Shown here: piece after piece, positions 1 to 11,800 of the stretch
How the letters are laid out: each line of letters starts with the position of its first letter
Position numbering within the stretch: position 1 is the first letter of the stretch
From: Chamaecrista fasciculata
Taxonomy: Eukaryota; Streptophyta; Magnoliopsida; Fabales; Fabaceae
Length of the DNA: 64,000 nt
Direction of reading: 5' to 3'
Assembly (NCBI GenBank): GCA_003254925.1
Contig: QANZ01047097.1
Location: 1-64,000 of the forward strand
The notes under the pieces: model-generated
Seen by the model: the letters and a program-made list of their open reading frames with translations, nothing else
Told to the model about the DNA's origin: nothing
Database searches by the model: none
Position numbers and translations under genes: made by a program

Positions 1-47
1 TTTATTTTTGCTTCCGCTGCCTTAGGCGCCTAGGATTCCCAACATGT

Positions 48-112
48 GCTTATGCTTGTGCTTGTGCTTGTGCTTGTACTTATGTTTGTGTTTGTGTTTG
101 TGTTTGTGTATG
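48..112. repeat. Hexanucleotide microsatellite (TGCTTG/TGTTTG)n
   Basis: About eleven imperfect 6-bp units, shifting from TGCTTG on the left to TGTTTG on the right. The histidine/lysine-rich reading frame opposite it is a by-product of the repeat. Confidence 0.85.
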
Positions 113-360
113 AATGAGAACCCCTGGGGACGGCGGTACGTAACGCCCAGGTAGATATGTAAAAAGAAATGGATATGAGAACCCCTTGGGGACGGCGATA
201 CGTAACGCCCAAGTGGGAAAGGGAAACAGATATGAAAATGGGAAATCCCTGGGGACTGCGATACGTAACGCCCAGTGGATAGGAAAATAGAAATGAAGAT
301 GGTTATGGATATGAGAATTTCTGGGGACGGCGATACGTAACAGCGATATGTAACGCCCAA
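113..360. repeat. Minisatellite, four units of about 60 bp
   Basis: The core CTGGGGACGGCGATACGTAA followed by CGCCCA recurs at roughly 60-70 bp spacing four times, with small changes. The last unit also carries a short extra partial copy (GCGATATGTAACGCCCAA). The spacers between cores are purine-rich and variable in length, unlike a CRISPR array. It lies inside the LTR-like block. Confidence 0.8.
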
Positions 361-1649
361 CCAATAGGTAATATTTATTATATTTACTTGCGTTTGAAAC
401 TTAAATTGGTTATGAATTGATGATTGTATATTATTGATTACCAATATCGATGATACTGGAATGATTTTATTTGTTTATTACTGTTTGTTATATATACTAC
501 GGGAAGAAACCTTCAGTACCAACCTTCACTTTGAACAAAGGAGATTGCATTTTCAAATGGTGTTTCTATGCAATCATTTTCCTACAAGATTACTTTTGTT
601 AAAACAACTTTTCCAAAGCTAAATTCTTAGTGTCTTAAAAGTTTGAATGGAAGGAAATTTATATTTTCAACATCAAGATGGTTTTACCCAATTTTCAATT
701 CCCTCGTGAGTTTAATTTTGTGCCATGATTTTAAAGAATGTATTTATTAAAGCCTTCTAGATTATGAGTTTTGAGTGATTTAAATACTTTTTTTTTAAAC
801 AGGAAGATTTTATAATTGTTTTTCTGTTCTCGAACTTTATTTTAAGAAAACATAAAACTTTTGTCACCTCTACTAAACTTTATTTTTCTTCCAAATGAAC
901 TCTCAAAGCATGTTTCCTTTTAACCTCTTAATTTCATAAAATTGTCTTGAATTCATGATTGCTCTTGTATTTTAAATTCTTTTCAAAGATTACCAATTTG
1001 CCCATGGTTGAGTTGTTTGTTGTATTGTTATTATGGTACATGTTTTAATTATTGTACTAATTTGGATTATTTTAGTTAAATGAATGTTATAGTAAATTAT
1101 TCATTGTTGACGACTGTTGATTTGGTTGGTGACCCCTCTTCTTATGTGGTGGTGCCCTACACCACGACTGGGATGGGTTAGCCGCTCACTGAGTTTTGAC
1201 TCACCCCTCTATTCAGAGGTCATTGTTCATTTTGAAAATTTTGTCTTGTGTAAAGATATATTGACTTTTAGACTGTCAACTCCACTAGCACTTAGGGAGA
1301 GGATTCGGGTTGTGCCTTATTATTTTGTACGATTGCATTTCCATCTAATATTACGAGACAACGTTTGCTTTGAGTTATGGTGCTCTAAATTGATTGATTG
1401 ACAAAGTATGTATGTGAATGATGATATTATAAATGTTTATGTATTGTTAAGTATGCCTATATATTGTGGATTATCAGGTAGATGTTATATAAATTGTGGA
1501 TAGACTTATAGCATGAGATAAGTCCATGTCTGTGCCGGCCACGTACTCCTATAGATTGGGGGTCGTGACAATATTGTTCCATTTTCAGTGTTTCTTTGAG
1601 TATTTGCATTAATAAGACTGGATAATTAAATTTCGATGTATTGTTAAGG

Positions 1650-2160
1650 TTATTAAAACCGGACCGGTCAATGAACCGGCCGAAGCAGCGGTTCAAGGTT
1701 CAATGGTCTAATCGGGGTTCAACCGGGATCGGACCGTTTATAAATAAATTTATTAATCAATAAAATTTTAATATATAATAGACCAACAAAATAATAAATT
1801 ACTAATTATAATTAAAAAAAGTCTAAATATAATAATTCAAATTTAATATGTCATTATAACATAAATAAATAAATAAAAATTTGTGAAAAAAATGAATAAA
1901 AAAAAGGTAGAGGCTAGAGAGAGGTTGAAGTGTTGAACAAGTCAAAAAGTCACTCATAAGTCCCTTTCTTTAATGTCTTCACGTGGGTGCCAACAAAAAC
2001 CAATCCTATTTAATGTCTTCACGTGGGTACCTCCTTCCTTCCCTCTTCACAATTCAATCTCCCATTTAATACCAATCCTATCCATCTATTCCCTCTTCCC
2101 TCTTCACGTGTACATGTCTCTACTCTTCCCTTTCATACATCGGATTCCTCCTTCTTTAAC

Positions 2161-2214
<54 letters not shown>

Positions 2215-2624
2215 CGGAAACTTCACCGGCGACGATGGCCGGTACCACCAACCTCACCACCATCTGCCACCTCGTCGACGAGATCCTCGCCGACGATGGC
2301 CGGAAACTTCTCTCTCTCTCTCTCTCGACCTCTCTCTCCTCTCTCCTTCGCGCTCTCTTCGCGACGCCTCCACCGTCACTTCCCCTCCGTCACTTCCCTC
2401 ACACCACTCTCCAGCTTCTCCTCCTCGTTCCATGGGCAAGTGAAGGCAAAAAAAAAATTGCTGAACCGACTGAACCCCTCGAACCGCCGGTTCTTACCGG
2501 TTTTGGAGGTTCAAGCCCGGTTCTTCGCCGGTTCTCTGCACAGCCGGTTTGTTCTTCAACTCGGACCGGACTGGGGACCGAGTCGCGGTCCAACCGGTCG
2601 GACCGGCCGGTCCGGTTTTGATAA
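1650..2624. mobile_element. Non-autonomous terminal-inverted-repeat element with promoter-like interior
   Basis: The left end reads TTATTAAAACCGGACCGG and the right end, reversed, TTATCAAAACCGGACCGG, so the tips match at 17 of 18 positions. Both ends are followed inward by many CCGG/GGTT(C/G) motifs typical of a high-copy plant DNA-transposon family. I could not settle the target-site duplication, so the superfamily (hAT or Mutator) is open. The interior holds three CACGTG G-boxes (near 1980, 2019 and 2105), a (TC)24 tract and short GC-rich open frames from 2235. That is the look of a copied promoter, leader and first exon, but I do not recognise the peptide. Confidence 0.65.
2165..2212. repeat. 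(TC)24 microsatellite
   Basis: Uninterrupted TC dinucleotide tract inside the terminal-inverted-repeat element. It causes the serine/leucine-rich shadow frames around it. Confidence 0.95.
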
Positions 2625-2769
2625 GCTTGGTTAAATGTTAATGTTTCCTGTTATGTTGTTTTATAAAACTATGGATTGACATATATTTGTGGGTTGTTTC
2701 TTTTTTATTATGTTGATTATTTAAAAGTAATTTTTTTTAATTTTCTTTATTTTTTTTAAAAAATTTCTA

Positions 2770-2778
2770 TTTCCCGCC
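2770..2778 (+). promoter_or_regulatory. Candidate E2F site upstream of ORC1
   Basis: TTTCCCGCC lies about 100 bp before the ORC1 start codon and contains the E2F consensus TTTCCCGC exactly. Plant ORC1 genes are known E2F targets expressed at G1/S, so position and motif agree. A single 8-bp match can occur by chance. Confidence 0.55.
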
Positions 2779-2875
2779 TTTTTTCTTGCTTCGTCCTTGC
2801 AGTGAGTGGCATCCTTCATTCCTTGACTGAACCCTAGGACCACTGGCCTAGCATCGTTGCATCATTGCTTCATCA

Positions 2876-5800
2876 ATGGTCGGAACTCCTAGGAAGTCTC
2901 TTCGATCTCCTACAAAATGCAAACAACAATCCCAATTGGATGCCAAATCCTCACCTTCACTCAGCCCCGTAACCCCACAATCTGTTTTGCTTCGAAGATC
3001 GGCCCGTCGAAGTTCACTGGCCTTCGATTCAATCAATTCTCAGAAGCGTAATGATTGCACAGATCGATTTTGTGAATATTCGTTAGAAAGCCCAAAGAGG
3101 TGTCGTCGATCAATTGATTATGCTAAAGAAACTAGTAAAGATGAAGTGGTTAACCATAGAAATAGAAATAGGGGAGATAGTTCTAAAAATCAGAGTAGAG
3201 CCAAAGGAGAAAAGGTATGGAATAGCAAAATACTCAGTAAATGTATTGCGGCTTCATTGATTACAAGACAATATATATAGTTACATTTACAAAGACCTAG
3301 GGACAAAAAGGGAAAACAATACAGCATCACTCACTAACTAATTGAATACAGACAAAAAGAATACCATACTATTCACAACTCTACACTAAGCTATACTAAC
3401 CAATAAAAGAATGCCAACTATACAGACTTAATATTTATATAATTTCTACATCCCCCCCTCAAGTTGGAGGCTGGTGAAAATTAACCAGACCCAACTTGCA
3501 CACTAAGTCAGCAAAACGAGGTCCTGGGAGAGGTTTAGTAAATAAATCTGCGAGTTGTGCAACAGAAGAGATATAGCTGGGTAACACAAAACCCTTCTTA
3601 TATTGTTCTCTTACCAAATGGCAATCGATATCCAAATGCTTGGTCCTCTCATGGAAGACAGGATTAGCCATAATATGCAATGCTGCCTGATTATCACACC
3701 ACATACTGATAGGTTTTAACAAAGGCTGCTGTAGATCATGTAGAATGTAACTTATCCAGAGCAATTCACATACTGTAGAAGACATACTACGGTATTCTGC
3801 TTCAGCCGAGCTTCTAGAGATGGTATTTTGTTTCTTGGTCCTCCAAGATATGAGATTATCTCCTAGGAAAACACAATATCCAGTAACTGACCTCCTTGTA
3901 TCTGAACATGCAGCCCAATCTGCATTACAATAGGCTTCGATCAAGTTGGAGTTGGAAGATTGTGAGTAATAAAAAAGAACCTTTGCTGGATCTGCCTTCA
4001 AGTATCTTAGTATATATAGAGCTGCCTCCCAATGACATATATGTGGCTCATGAACAAACTGGCTCAATTGTTGAGTGGCATAAGTGAGATCAGGTCGAGT
4101 GAAACCAAGATAGAGTAATCTGCCTAGCACTGTTAAAACGGGCCCAGGCCCGCGGGCCAGACTGGCCCGCCCACTAAATGGGTGGGCTTGGGCTCATGAA
4201 AATAAGCCCGTTTAAAAACGGGTCTAAATGGCCCGGCCCGTTTAGCCCGCGGGCTAAACGGTTGCGGGCCGGGCTGCCCGCGGGCAGCCCGTTTAAAAAA
4301 AAAAACTGAAACAAAAAGGCCCACTGCCCACAGCCCAACACTTGTCCAGAAGAAAAAAAAAAAAAACTATGCTAACTTGCNAAAAAAAAAAAAAAAAAAC
4401 TATGCTAAGTTGCTAAGTTGCTAAGTTGCCCACAGCCCACAAAAACTATGCTAAGTTGCTAACAAAAAAGAGGACACGTATGACCCAACAATTCACTTGT
4501 CCATAGCAATTTACTCACACATACGCACCTAACCCTAACTCACTCTCACACTCTTCACATTTCAATTACCATCTTCCTCACACAGCCGCTCTTCACTTCC
4601 ATTCTCTTCAATCTTCACCACTGCCGGCGTCGCACCTGCACCAACGTCGCCGCCTGACCACTGTCCACTGCCGTGCGTCGGCCAACAGTGGCCCTTCGTC
4701 ATTCGTCAGCCATTCTGCGGGGTGAAAGGTAATACTTGTTCTGACTTCTGAGTATTTTTTTTTCAGAGTTTATAAATCTTTCATCTTTGAACCAAAAAAC
4801 TTTACTCTGCAAATGGCCAAATTGCAAGGTCAGACTTTATAAATCTTCTGAGTTCATTTTTTTTTTCAGTTTATAAATCTTCAAAGTCATTTATAAATTT
4901 TTGCATTTAATGACATAAAGTGGTGTTGTTCTGTAATCTGTTGATGATGATGGTTGATGGAAGTGTTAAGTGTTATTTCTACGTTTATAAATTTACACAG
5001 GTTAGATGACTTTGAAAGTGGAGTTGTTCACTTTTTCTGGGGTTGTTATTTCTACAATTCTACGTTTTTTCCATCATAAAAAATGTAGTATTCTCTGTTA
5101 AGTGTTAAGTGTTAACTATTCTATATATATATATATCTCACTCTCAAGTTATTTTATGATTTGTTTTGTAGATGAATTCGAATACCAATCTTCCTCCACC
5201 CTCACAGTCACAAGGCCCTGAGGTTCAAACTACTGCTTGTGGATCAAATGTTTGTGAAAGTGAAGCTCCAATCCATGTACCTAGAAAAAGGTTAGGAACT
5301 TCTGATGTGTGCAATTATTTTACTGCCATGGGGTTGGGTCCTGATAACAAACCAAAAGTAAAATGTAATGGATGTGAAGAAGAATTTTCTGCTGGGGGAA
5401 GTACACATGGCACTTCAACTTTATCACGACATCTACAAAGGTGTCCTAAATTCAAGGAACATCATGATGTGGGACAAATGCTTGTTGATCATGCTGGAAA
5501 ACTAAGGTCAAGAAAACTTGATCAAAAAATCCTTCGAGATTTCATGTCTAAATGCATTATTACTCATAACCTTCCATTTTCTTTTGCGGAGTATGAAGGC
5601 CTTTGGAAAATGCTCAAATATTGTAACCCGGATGCCAAGAACATTAGTAGGAATACTGCTACTTCTGATATATGGAAATTGTACACAACTAAAAAGGCAA
5701 GTTTGAAAAAAGAATTAGAGAAGATTCCTAGTAGGATTTGTCTCACATCCGATATTTGGACAGCATGCACTACAGAGGGGTATATTAGTTTAACTGCTCA

Positions 5801-8800
5801 TTATGTTGATTCTAATTTCACCTTGTGTAATAAGATTCTTGCTTTCTCCAATTTTCCACCACCTCATACAGGGCGTGAAATGGCCCAAAAATTGATTGGT
5901 ATTTTGAAAGAGTGGGGAATAGAGAAGAAAATATTTTCAATCACTTTGGACAATGCTAAAAACAATGATTCCATGGTGGGGATGTTGAGAGATCATCTTT
6001 ATATACAAAATCATTTGTTATGTAGTGGTGATTTCTTTCATGTGCGATGCGCTGCCCATATTTTAAATTTGATTGTTCAAGAAGGTTTAAAAGAAGTTGA
6101 TGATGCCTTGGACAAGATTAGAGAGAGTGTTAGGTATGTGAAGTCATCAGAAGGAAGAATGAAAAGATTTCAGGAGTGTGTCAAAGATGTCCAAATTGAA
6201 GAAGGTGTTTTCTTGCGTCTAGATTTGCCAACTAGGTGGAATTCTACTTTCATGATGATAGAAAGTGCCATGAAGTATAAACGAGCATTTGCTAGCTATC
6301 ACACAGTAGAGGAACATTTTATGTGTTGTCCATCTATTCAGGAATGGGAGAGAGCGGAAAGAATGATGGAATTCTTGAGGCCATTTTATGATATTACAAA
6401 CTTGATTTCTGGTTCCACATACCCAACCTCAAACATATACTTCTATCAAGTTTGGACTATTGAATGCTTGTTGATTAACAGCTCAAACAGTGAAGATGCT
6501 TGTATACAAGATATGGCCATTAGAATGAAGGTGAAGTTTGACAAATATTGGAGTGAATACAGTGTGGTTCTTGCACTTGGAGCAGTTCTTGACCCACGAA
6601 TGAAGTTTGCTTTGTTGGAACAATGTTACAATGTAATTGATCCTGATGGTTGTCAATTAAAGTTGGAAGTTGTGAAGAAAAAATTGTTTCAACTCTATGA
6701 TGCATATGCTAGCAACTCCACTACAGCATCTTCAAGTTCAAGTTCTAATCCAACAAATATTCCAAAGCCTAGTGGAAGTAGACAAAGTGGGAAAAAGACA
6801 ATATCTTTCCAGGTATGTTTAAAATTTGTATTTATGTTGAATTTTAAAATATTATTTTGTTGAATTTTGAAACTAATTATATCATTCTTTTTTTTTTGTA
6901 TATTTGTTGTGTGTAATGTTGAAAGTCCCTTAAGGAGCTTGATAATCAAATTGTTGCGAGGGCAGGGAAGTCTCAATTGGAGTTATATTTGGAAGAACCA
7001 AAATTTGATGTGTCTTATTATGAAGACTTGGATGTCTTGCACTATTGGAAGCAAAATAGAAAGAGATTTCCTGATTTGGCACTCATGGCTGTTGATATAT
7101 TAAGTATTCCAATTACTACAGTGGCATCAGAGTCGGCTTTTAGTATTGGTTCTCGAGTTCTAAACAAGTATCGGAGTTCTACACTTCCGGCAAAGGTGGA
7201 AGCTTTATTATGTACTCGAACTTGGTTATATGGTTTTGATCCAGAAGGTAATGTATACTATTATTATATCTATTTTATTTTTTTACTTTTAGATGTTGAT
7301 TTTATAATTTGCTAATATATTGTATTGACTAATGTAGTTAATTATTTTGTTTCTTTTTCTTGTTTTGTTTTTATAAAGATGAAGAAGAATCAATTGTTGG
7401 TGGTGGACCTGGTGGTGATGATGATGATGTTGTTGTTGATGATGATGATGATGATGATGAATCACCTTCAAATGCAATTGTGGATATTGATGATGATTGA
7501 TGACGGAGGAGTGAAGATAATTGAGAATTTTGAAGATGAATTGACACTTGTTTTTAGATGTTAAGGACTATTTTATTATGCAGTTCTGAACTTCTGACTT
7601 TGGACTTCCTATTTATATTTTTAGTAGTGTAATAGTGGTCAATGTTTGGACTTTGGACCATTTTTAGTGGATTTCCTATTTCAATCTAATTTTGAATGTT
7701 ACTATGTTTTGACTTAGGAACATTTTATAGCATGATTATGCAACTTAGTAGAATAGTAGTGTTGGAATTTGCAGAATTGAAGCTGATACAACTGTATAAG
7801 ACAATGTATGTGCAGAAATGGTGTTACAAAAGTGCAGAAATGGTGTTACAAAAGAAAAGACAAAAAAATAGAAAAAAAAATGCAGTGGTCCGCGGGCCGG
7901 CCCATTAAACCCGCGGGCACTGCGGGGCGGGCCCGGGCAGCATATTTGCTGCCCGTTTATAAACGGGCAGGCCCGGCCCGGCCCGTTTAAGTCCAGGCCC
8001 GTGGCGGGCCGGGGCGGGCCGGCCCGTTTAACAGTGCTAAATCTGCCAATCAATCTCCTATATTTCTCTGGATCAGAAAGCTTAGTGGCTGTGTTAGTAA
8101 CAAATTTCTGGTTTTTAATCATAGGACAAGTAGTTGGTTTACATCCCATAAGACCTGCATCTGTGAGAAGGTCCATAGCATACTTCCTCTGATTTATGTA
8201 CATTCCCTCAGGAGACCGTGCAATCTCAAGACCAAGAAAGAACTTAGCTTCTCCAAGGTCTTTAATAGAAAAATCCTTGTCAAGAAAGACTTTGGTACTA
8301 GTAATCTCAGCAATAGATGAACTAGCAAGCAATATATCATCTACATACACCAATAAAACAATTAAAGTGGATCCTGTACCTTTAGTGAATAGGCAATGAT
8401 CATGTGTGGATTGTCTAAATCCAGCCATAGCAAGCTTAGCATTAAGCTCCTTATTCCATTGCCTAGAAGCTTGCCTTAACCCATACAGACTTCGGTTCAG
8501 TTTGCAAACCTCACCCTCTTTGACTGTATAACCTTGTGGAGGTGTCATGTAAACCTCTTCATCCAGAGAACCATGAAGAAAGGCATTATTGACGTCACAC
8601 TGATGTAGCAACCAGTTTTGTTTAGCAGCTAAAGCAAGTAAAATTCGCACAGTGACTGTTTTTGCAACTGGTGAGAAGCTGTCAAAAAAATCTACACCCT
8701 CCACTTGGTTGTAACCCTTGGCAACCAATCTAGCTTTAAATCTCTCAACTGAGCCATCTGCATTTAATTTGACCTTGTATACCCATTTACATCCAATGGG

Positions 8801-11800
8801 TCTCTTTCCTTGTGGCAATTGTACTAGTTCCCATGTCTTGTTATTCTCCAAAGCTTTCAGCTCTTGTTTCATAGCATGCTGCCATTCCGGTGAACTTTCT
8901 GCTTCTTCAAAACTCTGTGATTCATGAACTTGGGTGACTGCACCCAAGAAATGATTGTACTTTGGAGAAAATATATTTGGTTTAACATAGGGAAAGGCTT
9001 TGGGCAAATGAGTGGTGGGTTTCTTAATGGCACATGTAACATAGTTTTCCAACCATGGTGGTGGTCTGTGTGTCCTTGTACTCCTCCGAGGGACAATCTC
9101 AGACTGAGATTGTGGCAAAGTATCTTCTGTTTCGTGCATTGGTTCAATCTGTTCCGTGGACACCTCTGGAGAAGCACTATCAGTTACAATTTTCTCTGTT
9201 GCACTGTCTGGGACAATAGTAGGCATCATATCATCTTGAATGGCTACGGGAAGAGGACTAGAAGTGCTCTCTTGAACCAACACAGATGATCTATACGAAA
9301 ACTGATCCTCATAAAACTTCACATCTCGTGACACTATCACCTTCTTGGCTTCCATGTCATAAACTTTGTACCCTTTGCAGTGAGGTATATATCCCAGAAA
9401 GATACATTTTGTTGCCCGAGCATCGAACTTCTTCTTATGTGGATCAAGATTTGCAATAAAGCAAAGGCATCCAAACACCTTGATTCTTGTGTAATCAGGA
9501 GCAGAATGAGTTAAGACCTCAATAGGACATTTCCAATTTAAGACTGGTGTAGGTAGTTTGTTAATTAAGTAAGTAGCAGTCAAGACAGCCTCCCCCCAAA
9601 ATCTCTGTGGCACATTAGCATGATGCATGAGAGCACGAGCTACTTGGATAATATGTCTATGCTTCCTCTCTACCACCCCATTTTGTTGGGGTGTGTAAGG
9701 ACATGTTTTTTGGTGAATGATTCCCTGTGACTTAAGGAAAGACTGACATTCATTGCCTAAAAACTCTGCCCCATTATCTGTTCTTATACCCTTCACCTTT
9801 AATCCAAATTGATTCTCAGCATATTTAACAAAGTTCTCTATCAACTTCACCGCTTGTGACTTATGTTGCATTAAAAAAGTCCAAACGGACCTCGAGTAAT
9901 CATCAACAATAGTCAAGAAGTATCTTGCCCCTGAAATAGAAAGCACATGATATGGACCCCAAATATCTATATGCAATAACTCAAAACAGCTAGCAGTTCG
10001 AATTTCACTCAAATTAAAAGAGGTTCTAATCTGTTTAGCAATGTGACAGACTTCACAAGCATCAGTACTATTAAAAGTCTGAATAAAAGGTAATTTAGAC
10101 ATAACTTTGGCACTTGGGTGACCCAATCTCTCATGCCAAAAACTACTAGTTGCTAAACTATTACAAATTACTGTATCTTCAGCACTTGCAGCTCTTCTTT
10201 CTCCTTTTGGCAGCCAATACAAGCCTTTCATAACCTTCCCTTCAGCTATCACATTCCTACTCAAACGGTCCTGCATTATGCATTTTGATCCATCAAAAAT
10301 AACTTCCAATTCCCCATTCTCAGTTAGTTTATGCACAGATATCAAATTGAAACAAAATCCTGGTATGTACAGAACATTATGCAGCTGTAGTTTAGGATTG
10401 ATTAAAGCATTTCCCATATATCGAACATGTTTAACACTCCCATCAGGTAATGTCACTGTATTTCTCACTGTCAGTTCTTTTATCTCAGTTAACAAGGTGA
10501 GATCTCCACATACATGATTGGAAGCGCCAGAATCCACTAGCCAACCCTTTTGTGTAAGAAATGATGCATGAATAATACCTGCAAAGTCAGTGAAACAACC
10601 AGCTGCTACAGGTCCATCCTCTGCCACACTCTTCCCCTTCATGTACTTGGAGATTTCCTGCTGTATCATCTCAGAAATAGGGGTATTTTCTGAACCTTTG
10701 ACATCATGTGGTATATCACCATCAACATAATTAACATTGTTAGCATAAGCTTGTCCCCTAGTCTGTTTAGCATTTTGGTTCTTCATCTCCTTAAACCAGT
10801 CTGGGTATCCATGTTTTTTAAAGCATACATCCTCTAGATGCCCAGATTTTCTACAGTATGTGCAATAGCAGTCATTCTTCTTTCCCATATCTTTCTTCCC
10901 AGCCACATTTTTAGATCCTCCAACAGTCGGTTTATAAGAATCTTGTGCTTTAACAGCTAGAGCACTAGACTCCATAGCAGTAACCCCAGTGTTTACATCA
11001 GCTCGCTGCCTCTCAACTCGAGAAATAATAGAATAAGTTTTGTTAAAAGTGGGCAAGGGATCAAGTAACAGAATATTGCTAACCACAGTGTTATAAGAAT
11101 CATTTAGACCCATAAGAAACTGCATTACATTGTTAGAATTATCAATATCTTCCAGCTTCTTATAGATATCACACTTACAGCCCGTACACGAACATCGAGG
11201 CCTAGGTTCAAGGCAGTTCAGCTCCTCCCATAGCTTCTTCATATTGTTTGAGTACGTCGCCAATGTATCATTTCCTTGTTTCAGATTTGCCAGCTTCTTC
11301 TTCACGTTGAATACCTGTGTTTTATCTCCTTGGCCAAATTTTTCTTCCAGTTCAATCCAAAGCTGACGGGCAGAAGGTGAATAAATGTAAGCCTCTGATA
11401 ATTCCTTAGTCATGGCATTTAAGATCCATGAGGTGACCATGAAATCTGCCAGACTCCATTGGATATATTCATCGGAATTTTCATCAGTTGGCTGTGAGCA
11501 AGTCCCATCGATGAACCCCAATTTGTTTTTGGCTCTCAATGCTATTTTCATGGACCTACTCTAGATAATGTAGTTATTCATTGTTAGTGGGTGAGTCACT
11601 AACAATAAGCCTGGGTTATCAGAAGAATGAAGGTACAATGGATTCTTACGCAAGAATCCATCATTTTGGTCTTCTGATCGACCAGAACGAATAACAGAGG
11701 CTGCAGAAGCTGGTGTTTCGTCAGCCATTAACGTATCAGTATGTTTATGAAAGAATTACTGAGCACCTAGTATATTCTCCTCTGCAACCTGGCTCTGATA

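Larger units (their letters stand above)
1..1570. repeat. Right-hand part of a large LTR, probably Ty3/Gypsy (Tekay/Del-like), cut by the window edge
   Basis: The block is non-coding and ends at 1570 with GGGGGTCGTGACA. From general knowledge, such a terminus is common for LTRs of the chromovirus Tekay/Del lineage in plants. It contains a hexanucleotide run (48-112) and a minisatellite (113-360). No gag-pol coding sequence is visible to the right, so this is either a solo LTR or the outer LTR of an element lying to the left of the window. No target-site duplication can be tested because the left end is missing. The family assignment is inference from the terminus only. Confidence 0.4.

Noticed and set aside
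113-360. CRISPR-like array
   Set aside because: Plant nuclear sequence, only four units, spacers resemble each other and vary in length, no cas genes.
22-444. Minus-strand frames rich in His-Lys and in repeated 'RYVSPSP' phrases
   Set aside because: They follow the hexanucleotide and 60-bp repeats; no domain, promoter or splice context.
2023-2634. 203-codon Ser/Leu-rich protein
   Set aside because: Driven by the (TC)24 tract and CCGG-rich transposon end; possible captured leader but no gene can be supported.
3459-4124. Stand-alone host gene with an RNase H-like protein
   Set aside because: It is the end of the Copia polyprotein, cut off from the rest by the hAT insertion.
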